A stretch of 64,000 nt of DNA, from the NCBI GenBank assembly GCA_030432025.1, contig JAUIIA010000001.1, positions 62,001 through 126,000 of the forward strand, read 5' to 3'. Source of the DNA: Alphaproteobacteria bacterium (GTDB lineage Bacteria; Pseudomonadota; Alphaproteobacteria; Micavibrionales; Micavibrionaceae). A model generated the notes under the pieces. It did no database searches, was not told where the DNA came from, and saw only the letters and a list, made by a program, of their open reading frames with translations. Made by a program: the position numbers and the translations under genes. Shown here piece after piece: positions 8,787-15,698 of this stretch (within the stretch, counting starts at the first letter, position 1; each line of letters opens with the position of its first letter).

Positions 8787-9350
8787 ATGCAAAAACTATG
8801 GTTGATATGTTTTGGTATTACTTGCGTGGCGTTTCTCGCGATGTATGCCCTGCTGAGTTTTTACAGTCAGGCAAATGAAGAGTCGGTATCGTTCGTACTG
8901 CATACATTTGAAGGTAATGATTACACCTCTTCAAAAGACCCACAATTCAAACTTGTGTTTTTTGGCTTCACGCATTGTCCGGATGTATGCCCGACAGGAC
9001 TAGCGACGATGAGCAAAGCGCTTAGCAGCGACCAAGCGCTTAGTGAAACGGTAACGCCGGTTTTTATAACGGTTGACCCGGAACGCGACACTCCCGAAGC
9101 AATGCGTGACTACTTACAAAATTTTGAACCTTCTTTTATCGGGCTCGTAGGTAGTCGTGCAGAACTGGAAGCCGTGCAAAAAGCCTTCAAAGTTTACGCG
9201 CAAAAAGTACAACCGCCGCAATACGAGGAATATCTGATGGACCATTCAACCCATATCTATCTGCTCGATAAAGATGATATGGTGGTGGATGTGTATGACT
9301 ACAGAATTGATGCCACCAAGATGGCTCAAAAAATTCAATCCCATATCTGA
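8787..9350 (+). CDS. SCO1/SenC/PrrC-type copper chaperone
   Basis: Membrane-anchored thioredoxin-fold copper protein of 187 residues. One N-terminal transmembrane helix (about residues 4-26) is followed by a periplasmic domain with the copper ligands Cys64 and Cys68 (FTHCPDVCPTG) and His153 in MDHSTHIYLLD. The VDPERDTPE stretch is also typical. SCO proteins usually deliver copper to the CuA site of cytochrome oxidase. No CuA oxidase subunit is nearby. Instead it is the first gene of an apparent operon whose next member, 39 bases downstream, carries an ethylene-receptor-type copper site. I infer that this SCO may load that site, though it could also serve an oxidase elsewhere. Confidence 0.93.
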   Translation: MQKLWLICFGITCVAFLAMYALLSFYSQANEESVSFVLHTFEGNDYTSSKDPQFKLVFFGFTHCPDVCPTGLATMSKALSSDQALSETVTPVFITVDPERDTPEAMRDYLQNFEPSFIGLVGSRAELEAVQKAFKVYAQKVQPPQYEEYLMDHSTHIYLLDKDDMVVDVYDYRIDATKMAQKIQSHI

Positions 9351-9389
9351 CGTCGCTTAGGGTCTGCCGAAGCGAGCAAGGAGAAACTC

Positions 9390-9812
9390 ATGCAAGATTT
9401 TATAGACATCGTATTCAGCGATCAGTTTATGCCGCACGGATATTGTTTTTTATGGCGACCGGAACTGGTGTGGCTTCATGTAATTGCGGACCTCGTTATT
9501 GCACTGGCCTATTTCTCCATCCCGCTTACGATTTACCTCATCATCCGTAAACGCAAAGACGAGCTTCCGTTTAAGTGGGTGTTCTGGATGTTCGCGACAT
9601 TCATCATGCTTTGCGGGCTGACGCATATCATTGAGTTAATCTCCATCTGGAAACCGCTTTATTACGTCGAAGGCTTGATCAAAATCCTCACTGCCGCCGC
9701 TTCGCTTGCTACGGCCATTGTCATGTTCCCGCTTATCCCTGTCCTACTTGCACGCTTCAAAGAGCTGGAAAAAATGATGGAGATGGAGAAAGAAAACGAA
9801 CAGGAATTGTAA
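9390..9812 (+). CDS. Stand-alone ethylene-receptor-type (ETR1-like) copper-binding membrane domain
   Basis: Inner-membrane protein of 140 residues with three predicted helices (about 27-51, 62-83, 93-120) and a short charged tail. It aligns along its whole length with the N-terminal ethylene-binding domain of plant ETR1. The matches are ADLVIALAYFSIPL against the ETR1 helix 1 and ATFIMLCGLTHIIEL against helix 2. Residues matching ETR1 Asp25, Tyr32, Pro36, Ile62, Cys65 and His69 are Asp34, Tyr41, Pro45, Ile72, Cys75 and His79; Cys65 and His69 are the Cu(I) ligands. In ETR1 and in cyanobacterial SynEtr1 this domain is fused to a kinase. Here it stops after 20 residues of coil, and the next gene, overlapping by one base (TAATG), is a histidine kinase. 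An AAGGAGAAA ribosome site precedes the ATG. Ethylene binding is inferred, not shown; a copper or oxygen sensor is possible. Confidence 0.85.
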   Translation: MQDFIDIVFSDQFMPHGYCFLWRPELVWLHVIADLVIALAYFSIPLTIYLIIRKRKDELPFKWVFWMFATFIMLCGLTHIIELISIWKPLYYVEGLIKILTAAASLATAIVMFPLIPVLLARFKELEKMMEMEKENEQEL

Positions 9813-11527
9813 TGCAATCCATCCACACACCTAAATCCGATGATTTACTGGAAGTTCTGAGAGCATATCAGATCCCCACGGTGATCATGTCTTTAGGATT
9901 GATTGCTTCGATTTTTGTTTTCTTCTTAAGCTTGCGCTACGACATCGCCACAGCCTCCAGAGAATTCAATAGCAAGGCCGAGGATATTGTTGCGACACTG
10001 CAAAAAACGATCGAACAACGACAGCAGCTTGTCTCATCCCTTGCTGTAGCTTTTGAAAATATTGAGGACTTAAAGCAGCATGAATTTGAGGATATCGCCT
10101 CAAGCTTTACCGAGACCACAAACTTTGTCGGCTTCCGGATTTTCAAATATGACCCGGGAGACGGACTGATCAAGCTTAGTAAAGATGAAGTCGCCACCGA
10201 AGGCGGTTCTATCACGTCTTACTACTCCTCTTCTCCCGGAACACAAGACAAGCTGGAAGACTTGAACGCGCTTCCGATTATCAGGGATTCAATCGAGAAG
10301 GTGCACAAGACCCGTACGCCTAATGTATCCCCCGCTTTCATTCATGAAACAGACGGCAGCGTGTTGGTCATTGCCGCACCGATACAAAAGAAAGGAGGAC
10401 TGCATTTATTTTTGGTTGGCGTTCTGGATTTATCGACATTCTTTTTCGACAAAATCTCAGAAACAGACATAACAGATGCACGCGTCTATGATGTGGAAGG
10501 GTCTGAATCAGAGATCATCTATGAGCAAATAAGCGAAGAAAACCGTGAGTTTTTGGCGCTGACTATCAGCAAAGAAAGCGATGAGATGGCGTTCCAAAAA
10601 AGGATCTTTTTTGACGACCATTTCTGGAAAGTTGTGATCTTTTCCCCGTTAGGCGGGGCTTCGCAGACAATCAGCTTCTTTCCGTGGATTATCTTCCTAT
10701 TAGCCCTCTCTGTGACGGCTTTGATCAGCTTTATTGTCTTCAGGATTACAACAGAAACGATCACGACCCAAAAAATCGTTGAACAACAAACACTTAGCTT
10801 AAAAAACTATGCCAGACGCCTCGAAATCAGCAACCGTGATCTCGAAGATTTTGCCCATGTTGCATCGCATGATCTGAAGGAACCGCTCAGAGGGATGTAT
10901 AATTATGCCGAATTTTTGATCGAAGATTACGGCGACGCTCTGGATGACGCCGGTAAGGAAAAGCTTAATACGCTTAGAAAACTGGCCAGACGCATGGAAG
11001 GATTCATCGAGTCCCTACTCCAGTATTCCATACTCACACATGAAGACTTCACAATGCAGAGCACCGACCTCAACGAAACCGTGGCTAATATGTTGAAAAT
11101 GCAAGACATTTGGCTCAAAGAAAACAATGCGGAAGTTACGATTTTAGGGGAGTTGCCTACAGTGAGATGCGACCCGGTGAGAATTGCAGAAGTTTACAGA
11201 AATTTGATAACTAATGGTGTAAAATATAATGATAGTGATAAAAAAGTCATTGAGATAGGATATACAAAAGATTTTAATCAATGGAATGATATCCCTGTGC
11301 TGTTCGTTAGAGATAACGGCATTGGGATAGACAAAAAAAATCAGGATCAAGTCTTCAAGATGTTCAAGCGCTTACATCAGCGTGATGAATATGGAGGCGG
11401 CACAGGAGCAGGATTGACCCTCGTGTGGAAGATCATAAAGCGCCACAAAGGCCATATTTGGTTAAAATCAAAGCCCAGAGAAGGCACAACATTCTTTTTT
11501 ACATTAAAGGAGAAACCTAATGCATGA
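9812..11527 (+). CDS. CHASE-domain membrane sensor histidine kinase
   Basis: Histidine kinase of 571 residues. A first transmembrane helix (about 20-43) is followed by an extracytoplasmic CHASE domain (about 45-285, with FVGFRIFKY and APIQKKGGLHLFLVGVLDL). A second helix (about 288-312) leads to a coiled linker, a HisKA domain with the phospho-acceptor His353 (FAHVASHDLKEPLRG), and a HATPase domain with NLITNGVKYND, VRDNGIGID and a GGGTGAGLTL lid. The kinase core is of the bacteriophytochrome/Cph1 type. It is coupled by one base to the ethylene-receptor-like gene and overlaps the next response regulator by eight bases. The operon arrangement suggests that the separate copper domain is an input or partner for this kinase. 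Confidence 0.92.
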   Translation: MQSIHTPKSDDLLEVLRAYQIPTVIMSLGLIASIFVFFLSLRYDIATASREFNSKAEDIVATLQKTIEQRQQLVSSLAVAFENIEDLKQHEFEDIASSFTETTNFVGFRIFKYDPGDGLIKLSKDEVATEGGSITSYYSSSPGTQDKLEDLNALPIIRDSIEKVHKTRTPNVSPAFIHETDGSVLVIAAPIQKKGGLHLFLVGVLDLSTFFFDKISETDITDARVYDVEGSESEIIYEQISEENREFLALTISKESDEMAFQKRIFFDDHFWKVVIFSPLGGASQTISFFPWIIFLLALSVTALISFIVFRITTETITTQKIVEQQTLSLKNYARRLEISNRDLEDFAHVASHDLKEPLRGMYNYAEFLIEDYGDALDDAGKEKLNTLRKLARRMEGFIESLLQYSILTHEDFTMQSTDLNETVANMLKMQDIWLKENNAEVTILGELPTVRCDPVRIAEVYRNLITNGVKYNDSDKKVIEIGYTKDFNQWNDIPVLFVRDNGIGIDKKNQDQVFKMFKRLHQRDEYGGGTGAGLTLVWKIIKRHKGHIWLKSKPREGTTFFFTLKEKPNA

Positions 11528-11984
11528 CAGTAAAAGCGTACCAATATTGGTGGTTGAAGACAGTCCTGAGGATTTCGAAGTTCTCGAACGTGCTTTCAAA
11601 AAGTCTGGATTCGATATCCCTCTTCAACGTTGTAAGGACGGGCAAGATGCTCTTGATCTTTTATACAAGGAAGGGGCGTATGAGAACCTTCCCAAACACG
11701 CAAAACCCAGCCTCATTTTACTCGACCTAAACATGCCCGGCCTGGACGGTCATGCATTGCTCGAGTCCTTGAAAGATGATGATGCTAACGGGTTGAGTAA
11801 AATCCCTATCGTAGTGTTATCAACATCCAGCAGCGATAACGATATCAACCAGAGCTATCAACGCGGCGCCAACAGCTACATTCAAAAACCCGATGATATG
11901 AAGGGGTATGTAGAGATGGTGAGCGACATCAAGGATTACTGGTTTTCCAGATGCTCGTTACCGACATGTTGGGTTAGTGCATGA
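11520..11984 (+). CDS. Single-domain response regulator (Rcp1-like)
   Basis: CheY-like receiver protein of 154 residues without an output domain. The acidic pair is in ILVVEDSPED, the phospho-acceptor is Asp69 in LILLDLNMPGLDG, and the conserved Thr/Ser and Lys are in VVLSTSSSD and SYIQKPDDMKGY. The layout is that of Rcp1, the partner of cyanobacterial phytochrome kinases. It overlaps the CHASE kinase gene by eight bases and the following kinase gene by four (ATGA), so it should be the direct partner of one or both. Its C-terminal end (SRCSLPTCWVSA) is unusual for the family. Confidence 0.9.
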   Translation: MHDSKSVPILVVEDSPEDFEVLERAFKKSGFDIPLQRCKDGQDALDLLYKEGAYENLPKHAKPSLILLDLNMPGLDGHALLESLKDDDANGLSKIPIVVLSTSSSDNDINQSYQRGANSYIQKPDDMKGYVEMVSDIKDYWFSRCSLPTCWVSA

Positions 11985-13102
11985 ACAACCATTTCGATCA
12001 AAAATTTGAGGTCTTGCTCTTAGACGACTCTGCTGAAGACAGAGAGCTATATAAGAGGCGGCTGCAAGCCGTCTCAGGTGTCGAATTCGCGATCGAAGAA
12101 GCCAGCAATGTTCAGGACGCGCAGGAAATGTCCCGGCAAGGTAATTTTGATTGTTACATTGTCGACTATGGCTTGCCGGACAGCACCGGCTTCGAATTCA
12201 TGCAAGAGATCCTCTCCAAAAATAAAGAGAACGGCGGGAACGCAGCCATTATCGTTGTTACAGGCCAAGGCAGTGAAGAGCTGGCCTCACAGGCCTTCAA
12301 AATGGGTGCACACGAGTACCTGACGAAGAAAAGCGTTTCCAATGGTTTTTTCGGTAGGCCGGTCTTAAGTGCAATAGAACGTGCGCAATTAACCGCGCAG
12401 CTGGAAGATTTTCGTAATCGTCTGGAGACGTCCAACCAAGCCCTTTCAGAGTTCACCCACACGGCTGCGCATGATTTAAAATCACCACTGCGCCGTATCA
12501 GCTCCTATTGCGAGATCCTTATGGAGGACGCGGCTGAACGTCTTAATAACGAGGACAAGGAAACATTAGAGCGCATGATGGTGAACGCCAAACGCATGCA
12601 GCATCTGGTGAACAGCCTGCTATCCTACTCCCTGATCAATCATGAGGAAGAGGAAGCTGAAGAGGTTAATTTACAAAAGCTCGTTGAGGCTGTCGTTGAT
12701 GAATATGACCCTCAAATCACGGAAGTCGGTGCGCAGATTATTATAGGAGACTTGCCGGTGATCGGCGCCTACAAGCTGCGCTTACGCCAATTATTCTCAA
12801 ACCTGATCTCTAACGCCCTTAAATATGTAGGCGACAAAGACCCCGTCATCGAAATAACTGCGGTTCAGGATGATGATGCCGTTAGGATTTCAGTAAAGGA
12901 TAATGGTAAAGGTATCGCGAAAGAGATGCATCCGCTTATATTTAAAGACTTTAAGCGCCTCCATACCAATGAGGAGATCGAGGGTACGGGCTTAGGGCTC
13001 TCTATCTGTAAAAAGATCGCACAACTTCATGGCGGTCGTTTATGGGTAGAATCCGAGGAAGGTGAAGGCGCTACATTCCACTTTACACTCAGGCCTGTTT
13101 AA
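11981..13102 (+). CDS. Soluble REC-HisKA-HATPase hybrid kinase
   Basis: Cytoplasmic protein of 373 residues with an N-terminal receiver domain (phospho-acceptor Asp62 in CYIVDYGLPDSTG) followed by a kinase core. The HisKA domain has His164 in FTHTAAHDLKSPLRR. The HATPase domain has NLISNALKYVGD, VKDNGKGI and EGTGLGLSICKKIA. No transmembrane segment is present. The receiver-first order means it can be driven by phosphotransfer from the membrane kinase upstream, making a relay. Its ATG overlaps the stop of the preceding regulator (ATGA). The rightward operon ends here, facing a hairpin at 13116-13140 and two regulator genes on the other strand. Confidence 0.9.
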   Translation: MNNHFDQKFEVLLLDDSAEDRELYKRRLQAVSGVEFAIEEASNVQDAQEMSRQGNFDCYIVDYGLPDSTGFEFMQEILSKNKENGGNAAIIVVTGQGSEELASQAFKMGAHEYLTKKSVSNGFFGRPVLSAIERAQLTAQLEDFRNRLETSNQALSEFTHTAAHDLKSPLRRISSYCEILMEDAAERLNNEDKETLERMMVNAKRMQHLVNSLLSYSLINHEEEEAEEVNLQKLVEAVVDEYDPQITEVGAQIIIGDLPVIGAYKLRLRQLFSNLISNALKYVGDKDPVIEITAVQDDDAVRISVKDNGKGIAKEMHPLIFKDFKRLHTNEEIEGTGLGLSICKKIAQLHGGRLWVESEEGEGATFHFTLRPV

Positions 13103-13115
13103 CGGCCAAAACAAA

Positions 13116-13140
13116 CGACCCTGCCTAAGTAACAGGGTCG
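13116..13140 (-). terminator. Rho-independent terminator for the leftward response-regulator pair
   Basis: A perfect 8-bp stem CGACCCTG / CAGGGTCG with a nine-base loop lies between convergent operons. On the - strand it is followed by TTTGTTTT, as expected for termination of transcripts coming from 14178. It may also slow rightward transcripts, but the + strand side lacks a T-run. Confidence 0.7.
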
Positions 13141-13182
13141 AGTGTAAAATAATCTTATGTGGCTTATGACTTACTAACTTGC

Positions 13183-13665
13183 CTAATTCCAAAGTTCCTG
13201 CGGAGGCCACTGCCAACTTTCTTCGAAATACGCGTTGAGCATATTTTTATCGAGCGGCTTTTTGAAAACCCCACTTGCACCAAGCTTTTTAGCTGCCTGA
13301 ATCTTCTTCGGGCAATAAGTTCCGGTGATAACAATCAGGGGGATCGGCTTAAGGAACGGATCTGCCTTTAACTCCTCAATGACTTGCAGGCCGTCTTTGC
13401 GGGGCATCTCCAGATCAACCAGTATCATGAGTGGCGCGAAGAGGATTACGGATCTGTCCATGAAGCCTTGACGCTTCATGTATGATGTAAGCTCCTTACC
13501 GTCTTGAAAGGCGACGACAACATCGACTTGATCACATTTTTCCAGCTCCCTTTGAGCCAGAAGGCGATCATCGATATCGTCCTCGATTAAAAACACCTGA
13601 CATGGGGCGACTTCTTCTATCGGTACATTATTTTCGTCAATACGCACGTTTAGTTCTTTATTCAT
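13183..13665 (-). CDS. Single-domain response regulator
   Basis: Receiver protein of 160 residues with no output domain. Conserved features are the acidic residues in VFLIEDDIDDRLLA, the phospho-acceptor Asp in MILVDLEMPRKDG, a Thr in LIVITGTYC and the Lys in GASGVFKKPLDK. A charged N-terminal tail of about 25 residues precedes the domain. I chose the ATG at 13665 because a GAGG ribosome site lies just upstream; an earlier in-frame start six codons before has none. It follows the other leftward regulator by a short gap, faces the kinase operon, and probably belongs to the same signalling network. Confidence 0.88.
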   Translation of the reverse strand: MNKELNVRIDENNVPIEEVAPCQVFLIEDDIDDRLLAQRELEKCDQVDVVVAFQDGKELTSYMKRQGFMDRSVILFAPLMILVDLEMPRKDGLQVIEELKADPFLKPIPLIVITGTYCPKKIQAAKKLGASGVFKKPLDKNMLNAYFEESWQWPPQELWN

Positions 13666-13683
13666 TCTAACCTCACTTAGCAA

Positions 13684-14178
13684 TTATAAGATTGTCGGGG
13701 AGAAGTTGCTGTCCCTGTGCAATGCTTGCACGACATCTCGTTCTGAGAAAGGTTTGGGCATAAAGGCATTCGCACCGGCTTTTTCAGCGCGTTTAACGGC
13801 TGCATCACTGCGTGAGCATGTCACCAGCGTTACAGGCGTATCCGCCCATAGAGGCTGCCTGCGCAAAGCTATCAACGTATCTACCCCATCCATAGATGGC
13901 ATCATCAAGTCGAGAAAGATCATAGACGGAATTTCAACTTCGAATTCACAAGCCTCGATATTTTCCATTTCCAGCTGTGATAAATATTCCAGAAGTTCTT
14001 TTCCGCTTCGCAGACACACAATTCTTTGTCTATCCGATAGAAGACCTTTCAGGTAGCGGGACAACAGCAATCTGTCATCAACACTATCATCTACAACGAT
14101 GATCGGCTGGGTGGACTCCAGACCTTTTTCTTCTATGGGGAACGCAGAAATATTGGGTGTTTTACTCTGTACAAGCAT
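13684..14178 (-). CDS. Single-domain response regulator
   Basis: Receiver protein of 164 residues. It has PIIVVDDSVDDRLL near the N-terminus, the phospho-acceptor Asp in MIFLDLMMPSMDGVDT, a Thr in VTLVTCSRSD and the Lys in NAFMPKPFSERDV. No DNA-binding or enzymatic output domain follows. A strong AGGAGG site precedes the ATG at 14178. It is the first gene of a two-regulator leftward operon, convergent with the CHASE/REC kinase operon. The window thus has three single-domain regulators and two kinases within 4.5 kb, consistent with a branched phosphorelay. Confidence 0.88.
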   Translation of the reverse strand: MLVQSKTPNISAFPIEEKGLESTQPIIVVDDSVDDRLLLSRYLKGLLSDRQRIVCLRSGKELLEYLSQLEMENIEACEFEVEIPSMIFLDLMMPSMDGVDTLIALRRQPLWADTPVTLVTCSRSDAAVKRAEKAGANAFMPKPFSERDVVQALHRDSNFSPTIL

Positions 14179-14594
14179 TCTTCCTCCTAACCCTAGATAC
14201 CATATTTACATAATATCAAGTTTGCTTTAATGGGCTTTTAAGAATTGTTTCATTGTACCTCAAATTAGAGGCAAATCACCAACGCCCGAATACGTGCATA
14301 ATTCCCCAAATATATGAAAAAATTTTACAGCTGTGGACTAGCCCTAACAAGCGCGCAACAAACTCAGTTCCATGACTGTCTTTTTTGCAGCCTAATCATA
14401 GACTTACAGGGAAATACGGATGTAGTACACAAAGCGCACCAATTTTATAAAGCCCTCACCACCAAAAATTGCTGCGCTGCAACATAATTATTTGTGCGGC
14501 ACCTAAATTAATACATATTTATAGAGAAGGGTTTGAAGGTGGTAGCGCGTAACATATGTTATATTGCAGCGCAGTCAAAATAAGGGGAGCCCTG
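14179..14594. other. Intergenic region with divergent promoters (response regulator pair / RND operon)
   Basis: About 415 bases without a convincing gene. It must hold the leftward promoter for the regulator pair and the rightward promoter for the efflux operon. The right part is AT-rich (AAATTAATACATATTTATA) and contains a long-spaced inverted repeat and the 12-bp palindrome TAACATATGTTA at 14550-14561. No regulator gene such as tetR or marR is next to it. Confidence 0.6.
14472..14574. repeat. 11-bp perfect inverted repeat flanking the RND promoter
   Basis: CTGCGCTGCAA at 14472-14482 and its exact complement TTGCAGCGCAG at 14564-14574 are separated by 81 bases of AT-rich sequence; the match extends with one mismatch into an ATAA/TTAT end. 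The right arm is 20 bases before the efflux adaptor ATG. This could be two operator half-regions for a looping repressor. Confidence 0.55.
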
Positions 14595-15698
14595 ATGTCC
14601 GCTCGGAACAAAAAATTAGGCCTGTTAATAGGCCTGTTCGGAATAGTTATTCTGATCGGTTGGAACTATGGTGCGTTTTCCGCACTCCTGGGCCCAGGTG
14701 ACACGCTGAAAGACCAAAATAGTCCGCGCTCCCCTGCTGTTAAAGTCATTGTCGAGCCTATTAAAATCACATCGAATGACCGGATCTATGATGCGGTCGG
14801 CACGGGACGGGCAAGAAATTCAGCCGATCTTTATCCCGCGGTCGCCGAAGAAGTCATCGAAGTTCTATTCGAAGCCGAACAGCATGTGATGAAAGGCGAT
14901 GTGCTCGTCCAGCTTGATGACCGAGAAGAACAATTGGCGCTAAAGCTTGCCGAAGTGGAACTGAAAGATGCGCGCTCCCTGCTCGACCGCTATGAAAAAG
15001 CCGTTAAGCAAGGGGCTGTGCCCGAAAGTGAAGTCGATGCGGCGCGTGCAACATTCGAAGGCGCAGAAGTCGCTGTCGAACAAGCGAAGCTGTCCATTGA
15101 GGAGCGCCAGATCAAGGCCCCCTTTGACGGTATCGTCGGCATCCCCAATGTTGACCCCGGTGACCGCGTCACGACCAGCACCCTGATAACGGGTTTGGAT
15201 GACCGCGATGTTTTATATGTCGATTTCGAAGTGCCCGAAGCCCTCGCCGGAGCATTGAGAGAAGCACAGAGCAACCGTCAGAAGATCTCCGCCAAAACGC
15301 CATCCTATCCGAACAGACAGTTTGAAGGCCATATCGCCGCGCAAGAATCCCGCGTGAACTCCGAACGGCGAACAGTGATGGCGCGTGCCAATATCAATAA
15401 CGATGAAGACCTCCTCCGCCCCGGTATGTCATTCACAACGCGCTGGGAAATTAGCGGACAAGACTACCCGACCGTTCCCGAGATATCTCTGCAATGGGGA
15501 CGTGACGGCTCCTTCATTTGGTTAATCGAAGACAACAAGGCCAAGAAAGTTATGGCCCGTGTTATTGCCCGCCGTGCGGGTCAGGTTCTGCTGGATGCTG
15601 AAATCCAGAACGGTGCCCTAGTTGTTGTCGAGGGCCTGCAGCGTATTCGCCCCGACGCGGATGTTGAAATCCTCGGTAATGAAGGGCAGACGCAATGA
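14595..15698 (+). CDS. RND efflux periplasmic adaptor (membrane fusion protein, HlyD_D23/AcrA family)
   Basis: Adaptor of 367 residues joining the inner-membrane pump to the outer-membrane channel. It has an N-terminal membrane anchor (about residues 8-28) and a barrel-sandwich start AVGTGRARNSADLYPAVAEE. A helical hairpin with alternating DAR/SEVDAARATFEGAEVAVEQA follows, then lipoyl and beta-barrel parts (IKAPFDGIVGIPNVDPGDRV, LRPGMSFTTRWEI). The ATG at 14595 is chosen because it has a GGGGAG ribosome site; an in-frame start 13 codons earlier lies inside the inverted repeat. It overlaps the pump gene by four bases. Confidence 0.92.
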   Translation: MSARNKKLGLLIGLFGIVILIGWNYGAFSALLGPGDTLKDQNSPRSPAVKVIVEPIKITSNDRIYDAVGTGRARNSADLYPAVAEEVIEVLFEAEQHVMKGDVLVQLDDREEQLALKLAEVELKDARSLLDRYEKAVKQGAVPESEVDAARATFEGAEVAVEQAKLSIEERQIKAPFDGIVGIPNVDPGDRVTTSTLITGLDDRDVLYVDFEVPEALAGALREAQSNRQKISAKTPSYPNRQFEGHIAAQESRVNSERRTVMARANINNDEDLLRPGMSFTTRWEISGQDYPTVPEISLQWGRDGSFIWLIEDNKAKKVMARVIARRAGQVLLDAEIQNGALVVVEGLQRIRPDADVEILGNEGQTQ

